From contig QCCB01000006.1 in NCBI GenBank assembly GCA_003278955.1, positions 1 to 64,000 of the forward strand: a stretch of 64,000 bases of DNA. Reading direction: 5' to 3'. Position 1 is the first letter of the stretch. Every line of letters starts with the position of its first letter. Below are positions 45,738 through 53,355 of this stretch, piece by piece. Source of the stretch: Prochlorococcus sp. AG-347-K10. Its GTDB lineage: Bacteria; Cyanobacteriota; Cyanobacteriia; PCC-6307; Cyanobiaceae. The position numbers and the translations under genes were made by a program. The notes under the pieces were generated by a model, which did not search any database, was not told where the DNA came from, and worked only from the letters and a program-made list of their open reading frames with translations.

Positions 45738-45747
45738 GTTAAAGTTT

Positions 45748-45900
45748 TTAATCACAAAAAATCTTGCAATGGTTGTTACTAGGATGTTCTGTACATTCAT
45801 TATTCCAATAAGCTTCAGTTTTTTTGAGCTTATTATCAAATGAAAGGTCTTTTTTATCCAAATTAATTTCTTGGATAGTAAATGTGTCATATAGTGCCAT
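45748..45900 (-). CDS. Microprotein family D, Cys-rich tail (50 aa)
   Basis: MALYDTFTIQEINLDKKDLSFDNKLKKTEAYWNNECTEHPSNNHCKIFCD; internal ATG preferred over ORF-track start. Confidence 0.65.
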   Translation of the reverse strand: MALYDTFTIQEINLDKKDLSFDNKLKKTEAYWNNECTEHPSNNHCKIFCD

Positions 45901-45925
45901 AAGACTTACCCCTTTACTAAAACTA

Positions 45926-45993
45926 TGTTCTAATTCATTTGAATAGTAAATTTCAAGTTTTATGTGTGCGGTAAGAGGAACAAAATTGTACGG
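45926..45993 (-). promoter_or_regulatory. 68-bp conserved upstream element, copy 2
   Basis: Ungapped alignment with 29771-29838; minus strand CCGTACaatttTGTTCCTCttACCGCACACATA...TTCAAATGAATTAGAACA. Confidence 0.6.
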
Positions 45994-46267
45994 ATTAAGG
46001 ATCAAAAAAAAATCTCAAATTATGAATAATTGCAAGGAAAATATCTTCAAAAAATTTATTCCAATTTTAAAAAAATTTGTATAAATTTTGCTAGAAATTT
46101 TATTCTTTTAATACCTTCTTATGTCTACTAGTATCTATCATTCATCTAATCTATCTGCATATTCTCTTAAAATCTCAGCCATCTTTTGATGTGGAATTTC
46201 TTGTCGATATTCTCTACAAAAATCAAAAAATTTATCTAATAAATCTTTATTGGAAAAGATATAAAAA

Positions 46268-46363
46268 TTAGCGTCTCATTTTAAAAGTAAAGTATGCAAA
46301 CCCACCAAGCAATAAAAGACTTACAACCCCATAAGTAATCGCTATGCCGTAGATGTAAGTCAT
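46268..46363 (-). CDS. TM microprotein, third of overlapped trio (31 aa)
   Basis: MTYIYGIAITYGVVSLLLLGGFAYFTFKMRR. Confidence 0.65.
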   Translation of the reverse strand: MTYIYGIAITYGVVSLLLLGGFAYFTFKMRR

Positions 46364-46500
46364 TTATTTATAAAGACATAAGCAGAATATAAATAAACTA
46401 AGAAAACTCCAATAGCTATGGAACTTCCATAAATAAGAAAGTTCCAAAATCTATATAATTTAGGTTTTTTAAATTCTTTTTCTTCTTCTTTAGTAATCAT
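46360..46500 (-). CDS. TM microprotein, second of trio (46 aa)
   Basis: MITKEEEKEFKKPKLYRFWNFLIYGSSIAIGVFLVYLYSAYVFINK; ATGA overlap with next gene. Confidence 0.65.
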   Translation of the reverse strand: MITKEEEKEFKKPKLYRFWNFLIYGSSIAIGVFLVYLYSAYVFINK

Positions 46501-46613
46501 TTATTTTCTTTTTCTTTTCTGGCAGCATTACCTTTTGCTCTTAATACCAAAGTTATCGTAAGGGCAGCGCTTAATATCACAGCATCAATTAATAGGTGCG
46601 GGGAAATATTCAT
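46497..46613 (-). CDS. TM microprotein, first of trio (38 aa)
   Basis: MNISPHLLIDAVILSAALTITLVLRAKGNAARKEKENK; ATGA overlap with next gene. Confidence 0.65.
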   Translation of the reverse strand: MNISPHLLIDAVILSAALTITLVLRAKGNAARKEKENK

Positions 46614-46673
46614 CAGCTGCAAAGAGAAATAAGAAGAGTCATTATCTTTTCAGCAATAAATCTATTAAACATT

Positions 46674-46720
46674 AAAAAAGAGGGATTTATCCCTCTAAGT
46701 TTAGATCTACTGTCAATCAT
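46674..46720 (-). repeat. Repeated GAGGG/CCCTC hairpin element, copy 2
   Basis: AAAAAAGAGGGatttatCCCTCTAAGTTTAGATCtacTGTCAATCA. Confidence 0.75.
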
Positions 46721-46765
46721 AGTCTACTTAAGCTTTTTAGCTTCTCTAAAAAAACAGTATTTTAT

Positions 46766-46921
46766 TTAGCCAGAGCAAGAGAAGGCACCTGCAAGAATAT
46801 TTTTAAAAATTGGTGCTTGACCCAAGGCATACAAAAAGAAAGTTGATGATGCGAGAGTAATAGCTATTTTAGAAGCCCTGTTAACTTTCAAATTTGATAC
46901 TTTTGCAAATGCAGAGTTCAT
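46766..46921 (-). CDS. Hypothetical 51-aa protein
   Basis: MNSAFAKVSNLKVNRASKIAITLASSTFFLYALGQAPIFKNILAGAFSCSG. Confidence 0.6.
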   Translation of the reverse strand: MNSAFAKVSNLKVNRASKIAITLASSTFFLYALGQAPIFKNILAGAFSCSG

Positions 46922-46997
46922 TTGTTCTTTAATTTATTAATTTTATAATAGCTGCAAAAATTAAATATTCAGCATCAATATTTACTAAAGAATAATT

Positions 46998-47213
46998 TTA
47001 TTGCTCCTTTTTCTCAGCTTGCATTTTTACTAGCTCAAATTCTTTTTTAGAAACTATTCTGATTTTGTATGCTGGATATCTTGTCTTCCACCATTTATTG
47101 ATCGAAATAGCTACTCCTTCTAAATTTTGGGTACAAATATTGACCCATAGAGTTTTAGTTTCAACTTCTTTGTAGAATTCCCAACTTGTAGGTGAAGCCA
47201 TTAAAAATCTCAT
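46998..47213 (-). CDS. Hypothetical protein (71 aa)
   Basis: MRFLMASPTSWEFYKEVETKTLWVNICTQNLEGVAISINKWWKTRYPAYKIRIV. Confidence 0.65.
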   Translation of the reverse strand: MRFLMASPTSWEFYKEVETKTLWVNICTQNLEGVAISINKWWKTRYPAYKIRIVSKKEFELVKMQAEKKEQ

Positions 47214-47522
47214 ATGAGAAAATTCAATAAATTATGGAAAATGGTCCATAAGCTAAAACTTTTTTTAATAAGAGGATTTAGTTGAAGATATAGAGTTTTC
47301 ATTAAGTGGTAATAATAAACTTTTAATAAAAGATTTACATCACGTTCGTCTTCTAAGGAAAGTATTACCTTAATTTTATAACGAGTTTCTATTAAAAAAT
47401 ATCTCCGCAAAGAAGGGGCCAAAATTGACCCCTCTTGGTGAAACTCTTCCAAAGAAACACCATTAAAATCTTACTCTGAAAGTTGCAAAGTTAAACAAAT
47501 TAACAAAATCAAAATTAACAAT

Positions 47523-47732
47523 TTATGCGGCCTTTTTAAAAGGGTTCATATTCCTCAAAAAGTTGTTACTTTTGCGGGTACTCATTTTTCTATATCTTTG
47601 ATTTATATCCAGGATATACTTTCTAGCTTTCTTATCACTTTCAATTTTCTTTTTTCGAAGACGTAAAGCCCTTAAATCTTCTATGGACATGAGGCCATCA
47701 TCTTCATTGAAATTTAAATGATCAAATTGCAT
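47523..47732 (-). CDS. Hypothetical charged 69-aa protein
   Basis: MQFDHLNFNEDDGLMSIEDLRALRLRKKKIESDKKARKYILDINQRYRKMSTRK. Confidence 0.65.
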   Translation of the reverse strand: MQFDHLNFNEDDGLMSIEDLRALRLRKKKIESDKKARKYILDINQRYRKMSTRKSNNFLRNMNPFKKAA

Positions 47733-47877
47733 CAGTTTAAGAAATTAAGTTTCTTCTTTAAGTGCAAGATTAACAACCTTATCATTATTTGCAATAGAGA
47801 TAATTAACCAACTTAACTCAAATTAGTTATTAAATTTTCAGAAAGCTATGAATTTAATTATTAAAAACTTACTAAAA

Positions 47878-47997
47878 TCAAGAAAAATTTTTGATTGAAT
47901 TAGATGGAACTTCTACAGATACAAATGATTCTCCATAATGAGATTCGGCTGATCTTATAAGTAACCAGTAAAAGAAATTAACTAAAGCTTTCTCCAC
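47878..47997 (-). CDS. Microprotein family C (39 aa, GTG start), paralog of 36824-36931
   Basis: MEKALVNFFYWLLIRSAESHYGESFVSVEVPSNSIKNFS. Confidence 0.65.
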   Translation of the reverse strand: MEKALVNFFYWLLIRSAESHYGESFVSVEVPSNSIKNFS

Positions 47998-48400
47998 GAG
48001 GATTTAGCAACTAATTTAAATAAACTCATCATTTTTGTAATAGCAATATACAAAATAAATTTATTACGCAACCAATATATTTACCTCATAAAGCATAGTT
48101 GCATATTAATTAAGAAAAATTTGCACTCTCAGGCCTTAGGCAGCGGTCTTAATCCTAGTGGAATATTGGACTTAAATTTGCTCTATTTTTTTAGCAAAAG
48201 AAAAATAGCACTGCAAGGTAACTAGATCTCCAATTATTATATTTAATTCTGAATAAGCCTTTATCGGTTAATTGATCAAGAGTATCTGAGCAAATGTCGG
48301 TGTTGTTTATTGTATAATTATGTTACAAACATTAGTTATATCAATGGATTCAGTATTTTTGCTCATTGATTAATTAATTCTAATAATAATATTATTATTA

Positions 48401-48514
48401 ATGCCTAAACAAGGTTTAATTTTGAAAAAAATAATTAATTTTTTTAAACTACTTAAGAGAAGAATTGACATTCTCAATGCAGAGGCTGAATTAAAATTTA
48501 TATTGGAAAACTAA
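48401..48514 (+). CDS. Hypothetical 37-aa microprotein
   Basis: MPKQGLILKKIINFFKLLKRRIDILNAEAELKFILEN. Confidence 0.5.
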   Translation: MPKQGLILKKIINFFKLLKRRIDILNAEAELKFILEN

Positions 48515-48517
48515 ATA

Positions 48518-48664
48518 ATGGGATTTCCACATTGCCCTATTTGTGTAGTTCTGGCATTTGTTTCAGTTTTTATGGGAGTTACTCGTAGTTATATGTTCTA
48601 TATTCTTTTCAGGGAGTTTCTGAGAGCAGAATCTAATTTTAAATTGAAGTTTAGTTTCTATTAA
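48518..48664 (+). CDS. Membrane 48-aa microprotein
   Basis: MGFPHCPICVVLAFVSVFMGVTRSYMFYILFREFLRAESNFKLKFSFY. Confidence 0.55.
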   Translation: MGFPHCPICVVLAFVSVFMGVTRSYMFYILFREFLRAESNFKLKFSFY

Positions 48665-48667
48665 TTG

Positions 48668-48696
48668 TTGACATCTAAGTATAAATACTTTATAAA
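48668..48696 (+). promoter_or_regulatory. Consensus sigma-70 promoter
   Basis: TTGACA-N17-TATAAA. Confidence 0.75.
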
Positions 48697-48700
48697 TAGA

Positions 48701-48718
48701 TTGTAGTTAATACTACAA
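48701..48718. promoter_or_regulatory. Palindrome at predicted +1; contains GTAN8TAC (NtcA-type consensus)
   Basis: TTGTAGT-taat-ACTACAA; GTAgttaatacTAC at 48703-48716. Confidence 0.5.
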
Positions 48719-48800
48719 AATCGTCCGATCTACCATCTGATAGACCGCAGTACGACTCAAGCCATAGGACGGGGACTTGAGCAAATTCAGGAGCTGCATC
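48703..48800 (+). ncRNA. Structured 5' leader / candidate sRNA ahead of microprotein
   Basis: CTCAAG(48756-61)/CTTGAG(48776-81) hairpin and crossing CGTCC(48722-26)/GGACG(48767-71) pairing. Confidence 0.45.
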
Positions 48801-48902
48801 ATGGTAAACATGTATTTCAATGGAAAGTCATTCGTATATTGTAGAAAACAAGAAGAAAGGATTATAAAGCTTACTTATAGAGGATCTATTTACTTGAAAT
48901 AA
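48801..48902 (+). CDS. 33-aa microprotein, DUF4278-like
   Basis: MVNMYFNGKSFVYCRKQEERIIKLTYRGSIYLK; KLTYRGxxY motif; AGGAG upstream. Confidence 0.6.
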   Translation: MVNMYFNGKSFVYCRKQEERIIKLTYRGSIYLK

Positions 48903-49382
48903 GATTTCTAATTTCTTTTTTAAAAAAGTTAAGTCATTTATTGAAGTTTTTGAACTCAGTATTTATTAATAAGTTATAAGAAAAACTTATTGTGAACATA
49001 TTTTTTGCCTATTTAAAAATTCATACATTCGTATATTTAGTAACGAGAAATTAATTTAAAAGTAACTATTTTTTAATTAGATTTTTAAAGGGTTATGCAA
49101 CCTATTTCTGAAGAACTTTACAAAAAAATAGTTGAGAGTTCTAAAAAATGAGTAAGTTACTAATTGCTTTATTGGCTTTAGATATAGGGGTTAGTCTGTC
49201 TAAAGTTTTTATTTTTACCTGAAAATCAAATTACTTAGCATAAAAGAAGCAATTGTTTTCTAAAAAAAGAAATAGTTACTGGGTATTATTTATTTAATTT
49301 ATTTAATTTATAAAATACAAAATTAAACCAACAAAAGAGCTACCAAAGAGAAGTAAGACCATTAAAAGTGCTATTAACTTTG

Positions 49383-49769
49383 CTAATCCCATAAAGATAA
49401 ATCCGAATTTCCTGTAGATCTTTGCATCCAGTGAATTTTCCAAACATTATTTACTTTTTTAAAAATTGACGTAACTGTTGGTAAGTCATCATTAGGTGTT
49501 CCTTTATAAGTAAATTTTGAACCAAGCGTAAAAATGCACATTACTATATTTTCGCTTAAAAATTCGAATCGGTGAATTTTAGTTATTTCTGCCTTTTCTT
49601 GAACTATATCACCAGTAATCATTTGTTCGAACCCTTTTGCATCTATAGGATTACCACTCGGTCTTATGAATAAAAAATCTGGAGTCGCATTATAAACAAA
49701 AAATGAGGCCATTTTTTTTGGATTAGCAAACTCATTTAATAATTTAGTTATTGTTTCTTTATCATTCAT
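49383..49769 (-). CDS. SnoaL/NTF2-like (DUF3804-like) protein
   Basis: MNDKETITKLLNEFANPKKMASFFVYNATPDFLFIRPSGNPIDAKGFEQMI...; internal ATG preferred. Confidence 0.75.
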   Translation of the reverse strand: MNDKETITKLLNEFANPKKMASFFVYNATPDFLFIRPSGNPIDAKGFEQMITGDIVQEKAEITKIHRFEFLSENIVMCIFTLGSKFTYKGTPNDDLPTVTSIFKKVNNVWKIHWMQRSTGNSDLSLWD

Positions 49770-49890
49770 AAAAAATAAAATTATTATTTCAATCTTAGAT
49801 CGACTATTAAAAATGAACAATTAGTAGCTGTAATAATTTAAAAAAAAATTCGTTAGGATATTGGAAATAATTTGATTTTTAACTTAAATC

Positions 49891-50013
49891 ATGATCAATT
49901 CATTGAACAAATTATTGCCCGTTGGCAAAAAGCTCAAAAAATATTTGCCTTTCTTTATTGGATTTAAATTGCTCACATTTACTGGCTTTCTTACTTATTT
50001 AATGAATCGCTAA
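49891..50013 (+). CDS. Hypothetical 40-aa microprotein
   Basis: MINSLNKLLPVGKKLKKYLPFFIGFKLLTFTGFLTYLMNR. Confidence 0.45.
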   Translation: MINSLNKLLPVGKKLKKYLPFFIGFKLLTFTGFLTYLMNR

Positions 50014-50058
50014 TTGATAAAACCCTTAAAAAATAAATTTTAAATTAATTAAGATATA

Positions 50059-50265
50059 GTGAATAAAGAAGAACGAATTAAAAGATTTAAGTCTATGTCA
50101 AGTATGCAAAGACAAGAATTGATTTTAAAGAAGATGAAAGAGAGAGGCATAGAGGTAGGAAGTGGAATTCCTAATAAAAAATATGACAGCAAAGAAGTTT
50201 ATGAATTAATTCATATTGCGAATTGCTTTCCTGAATTAAGAGAGAAAAAACGAAAGGATATTTAG
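50059..50265 (+). CDS. Hypothetical 68-aa protein
   Basis: MNKEERIKRFKSMSSMQRQELILKKMKERGIEVGSG (GTG start). Confidence 0.65.
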   Translation: MNKEERIKRFKSMSSMQRQELILKKMKERGIEVGSGIPNKKYDSKEVYELIHIANCFPELREKKRKDI

Positions 50266-50280
50266 GATTATTTAATTTAA

Positions 50281-50661
50281 TTATTTTGGTTTCCTTATTG
50301 CAGCAATTATTAATCCACCTATCAATCCAAGATTAATGAATACTGCTCTTTGATGGAAAGGGAATACATGAAAAATTATTGTTGTTGGAATAAGAAATAG
50401 TAATAAAAAGACTGAACCTATTTTTTGATTTTCTCCAAATATAAAAAATCCAGAACCTAAGATGAGACATATAATTGCTCCCACTAGTAGGATAGATGAA
50501 ATTGGTTCAGGAATCCCTTTTGAAGAAATATATTCAACTGTTTTTTCAAAATTATTTATTTTACTTGGTATTGCTGAGATAAATATTGCTGAAATTGATA
50601 ATCTTGAAAAAAAATCAAAAAAAGATTTGATACTTTTATTTTTTAAAAAAAGATTTTTCAT
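50281..50661 (-). CDS. DoxX family membrane protein
   Basis: 126 aa; FFSRLSISAIFISAIPSKINNFEKTVEYISSKGIPEP. Confidence 0.8.
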   Translation of the reverse strand: MKNLFLKNKSIKSFFDFFSRLSISAIFISAIPSKINNFEKTVEYISSKGIPEPISSILLVGAIICLILGSGFFIFGENQKIGSVFLLLFLIPTTIIFHVFPFHQRAVFINLGLIGGLIIAAIRKPK

Positions 50662-50860
50662 ACACTTATTATAAGAAAAAAAATTATATGCTTTTGATAA
50701 ATACTTAATTAGTCCTAAATACTTCTAAAATTTTTACAAAGAGGTTTAGCTCAATTAATAGAAATCTTTTTAATTAATGTGAATCTTTTTAAGGTAATTA
50801 ATAGTAATTTACGAATTGTCTTTTTATATTTATGAAATGATAAATCTAATTAAAATAAAA

Positions 50861-51337
50861 ATGTTTAAAAAATTTCTTTTAACTTCTTTTTTACTTTTAA
50901 GCTCTCTCGTAACTATATATCCTTCAAAAAAAGAGAATACTAATTTTTTTAATTATTGTTATTCTCTTGAAAAAATAATTTCTAGAAATACAGTAGAAAA
51001 AAGTAAGAATCTATCGAAAAATTTTAAGCCTTTAGCAAAAGATATTACTCTATTTGGGACTAACAAAACTAAAGGTACTTTCGCGAATAAGATGATTGAT
51101 CAATATAAAAATCACAAAAAATTATTTATTGTAAATTTTGTTCCAAATCAAATTTATTGTTTAGCAGGATATTGGATTGAGGAGGTAAGTCCAGGAAAAT
51201 TTGAATCCATTTTCTATGAGAAAACCAAACAAAAAATAAATGAATATAAAAATACAAAAAAAGAAGTAGATGAAATTATTAAAGGAATTAATTTAGAATA
51301 TAAATCTATAAAAAAAGAAATTAATGATTTTTTTTAG
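50861..51337 (+). CDS. Hypothetical secreted protein
   Basis: Signal-like MFKKFLLTSFLLLSSLVTIYPS; internal ATG preferred. Confidence 0.5.
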   Translation: MFKKFLLTSFLLLSSLVTIYPSKKENTNFFNYCYSLEKIISRNTVEKSKNLSKNFKPLAKDITLFGTNKTKGTFANKMIDQYKNHKKLFIVNFVPNQIYCLAGYWIEEVSPGKFESIFYEKTKQKINEYKNTKKEVDEIIKGINLEYKSIKKEINDFF

Positions 51338-51622
51338 TAACTTAAATTCTTTTTCTAATAATATTGATTTATTTGTTATTGTCGATTCATTTTTTTTAGA
51401 TTGCGAAATAAATAATAATACTAATCCCAAAATAACTAAAAATCCAAAAATTGATAAAGAATAAATTATTTTCTTTTTGATATTAAATTTAAGTTTGTTT
51501 TTGGCTCTTCTTTCATAGAAAAGAAATTTTTTATTTGATAATGAATCATATTTTTCAGAATTATTTTCAAAATAATAATTATTAAATAGTTCCTCCCTAT
51601 TTTCAGCAATGTCTATTCGCAA
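51293..51622 (-). CDS. Hypothetical single-TM protein
   Basis: 109 aa; IIYSLSIFGFLVILGLVLLFIS; convergent 45-bp overlap with the plus gene. Confidence 0.5.
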   Translation of the reverse strand: MRIDIAENREELFNNYYFENNSEKYDSLSNKKFLFYERRAKNKLKFNIKKKIIYSLSIFGFLVILGLVLLFISQSKKNESTITNKSILLEKEFKLLKKIINFFFYRFIF

Positions 51623-51980
51623 GTTATTTTCAGATGCACCAACTTTTTAATTAGATTGTTCATAAAAAAATTCATGTATTTTTGAACTATTTGTTATTTT
51701 TTTATTTTTAAAATCAAGTTTACTTTTTTTAAAATCATTATCAAACCATTCGTCATTAACTATAAAGTTTGGTTTAGCAAAATAAGACAAGACTCCATTA
51801 CCAAAAAGTACATAAAAAATAAATCAATAAAAAAAAAGAAAGTTATTTTTGTTGGTAAATTTCATAAATTATGTTTATAAATCACCATTAATTGTCAAGT
51901 TCTTATTAAAAATAATTTATAGATTTTCAATCTTCTAATTATTTGATTGTTTTTTGTATATTAGTTTGAAAGAAAAGTGA

Positions 51981-52136
51981 TTATTTTGACTTTCTTGTGC
52001 CACCGTAGGAATAATTATTATGTTTAGAAATTACATTCCAACATTCTTTACAACAAAAAATCCAGTCTTTATGAATTATGGATTTAACTCTGTAATGAAT
52101 TTTATCTGGCTTATGACATAGATCACATTTTTTCAT
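51981..52136 (-). CDS. Zinc-ribbon-like 51-aa protein
   Basis: MKKCDLCHKPDKIHYRVKSIIHKDWIFCCKECWNVISKHNNYSYGGTRKSK. Confidence 0.7.
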   Translation of the reverse strand: MKKCDLCHKPDKIHYRVKSIIHKDWIFCCKECWNVISKHNNYSYGGTRKSK

Positions 52137-52472
52137 TAATTTTTAACTTTGCTAGATAAATTTTAGATAAGAACAAGTATGATTTAATCATCCACGAAAA
52201 GTATTTTATCCTGTCATTATATAAATGCACTCTACATCTCCTGAAGCAAAGCAGTGGTTTAGTTGAGTGCGATTATTTTTGACTGCATGATAAAAATCTA
52301 ATTTTTACTCTTATAATTTTAAAAATAAACCTATTATTTAAGTAAAATTTTCAGGCATTTTATTTAACTTTAGTTAAAAAAAATTTTTTAATTATACCTC
52401 TCAACATGAACTTTAAAAAGAAAGTCACGATTTTTAATTGATTGATTTTAGTATAGTTTAAAAATAAAAACT

Positions 52473-52616
52473 ATGAACATTTATCTATTTTGGATATTAT
52501 TTTTAGCTCTATGGGCAATAGTTCCTTTGATGATTATTAAAGGTAGATCAGACGAAGCGCCTAAGATTCAGACTTCACCAAAAGTTAAAGAAAAGAAAAA
52601 AGGTTGGTTCAATTAA
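52473..52616 (+). CDS. Single-TM 47-aa microprotein
   Basis: MNIYLFWILFLALWAIVPLMIIKGRSDEAPKIQTSPKVKEKKKGWFN. Confidence 0.6.
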   Translation: MNIYLFWILFLALWAIVPLMIIKGRSDEAPKIQTSPKVKEKKKGWFN

Positions 52617-52701
52617 CGGAATCTTTGACTTAGTAAAAATAATCTGTAAAAAATTTCTTGATAATTTAAATTAAAGTCTAAGTAAACACTATTAATGAAA
52701 A

Positions 52702-53286
52702 GTGAAAAAATTAGAAAATAATTTTCTCTATTTGGTTGTGCTTGGAGGTAGAGCAGAAAAAGCTAATATTGAACTACATGATGTTAGATGGGTTGTTGGA
52801 TCTAAAATTGAAGACACATACGATAGTTTAAGGAATGATTGGTTTGGATCTTCAAGAGGTTTGCATATTGATAGTTATAAAAAAATACAATATATAGATG
52901 GCTATAAGATTAATTTAATAAATGTTGAAAACCATAAAATAGAAAAAAGGCAATTAGAAAAAAAAATAAAGCCAAAAAAAACTTTATGGTTTGTCAATAT
53001 TGGAGGCTATAATCCAACTTCTATGCAGGAAAAACATGAGTTTGGATTAGTTATAGCTTCAAATAAATTAGAGGCAAAAAATATAGCTAAATCTAAATGG
53101 CTTATTGGGTCTAAAAAAAAGCATATAGATGATCTTTCTTCTTTAGAAATGTTGATTAGTTGCGATGATTGTGAACTAATAAAAAAGATAGGTAATTGGG
53201 AAATAGAATTAACTCAAGATAATAGCTTTATTCAAGAAAATAACTATCCTGATTGGTACGGTTATCAAAAAATAGACCGGGAATAA
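52702..53286 (+). CDS. DUF1543-like protein (two repeats)
   Basis: LYLVVLGGRAEKANIELHDVRWVVGSKIEDTYDSLRNDWFG and second half WFVNIGGYNPTSMQEKHEFGLVIASN. Confidence 0.78.
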   Translation: MKKLENNFLYLVVLGGRAEKANIELHDVRWVVGSKIEDTYDSLRNDWFGSSRGLHIDSYKKIQYIDGYKINLINVENHKIEKRQLEKKIKPKKTLWFVNIGGYNPTSMQEKHEFGLVIASNKLEAKNIAKSKWLIGSKKKHIDDLSSLEMLISCDDCELIKKIGNWEIELTQDNSFIQENNYPDWYGYQKIDRE

Positions 53287-53355
53287 AGATTTAAGAATCT
53301 ATTACTTGCAAAAGAATTTTGCAATAATTATATTCTTATTTATATGCTTAAATTA

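Noticed and set aside
47210-47452. 80-aa minus ORF MEEFHQEGSILAPSLRRYFLIETRYK...
   Set aside because: Low-complexity hydrophobic/charged composition, no clear initiation signal or paralog; not confident it is coding.
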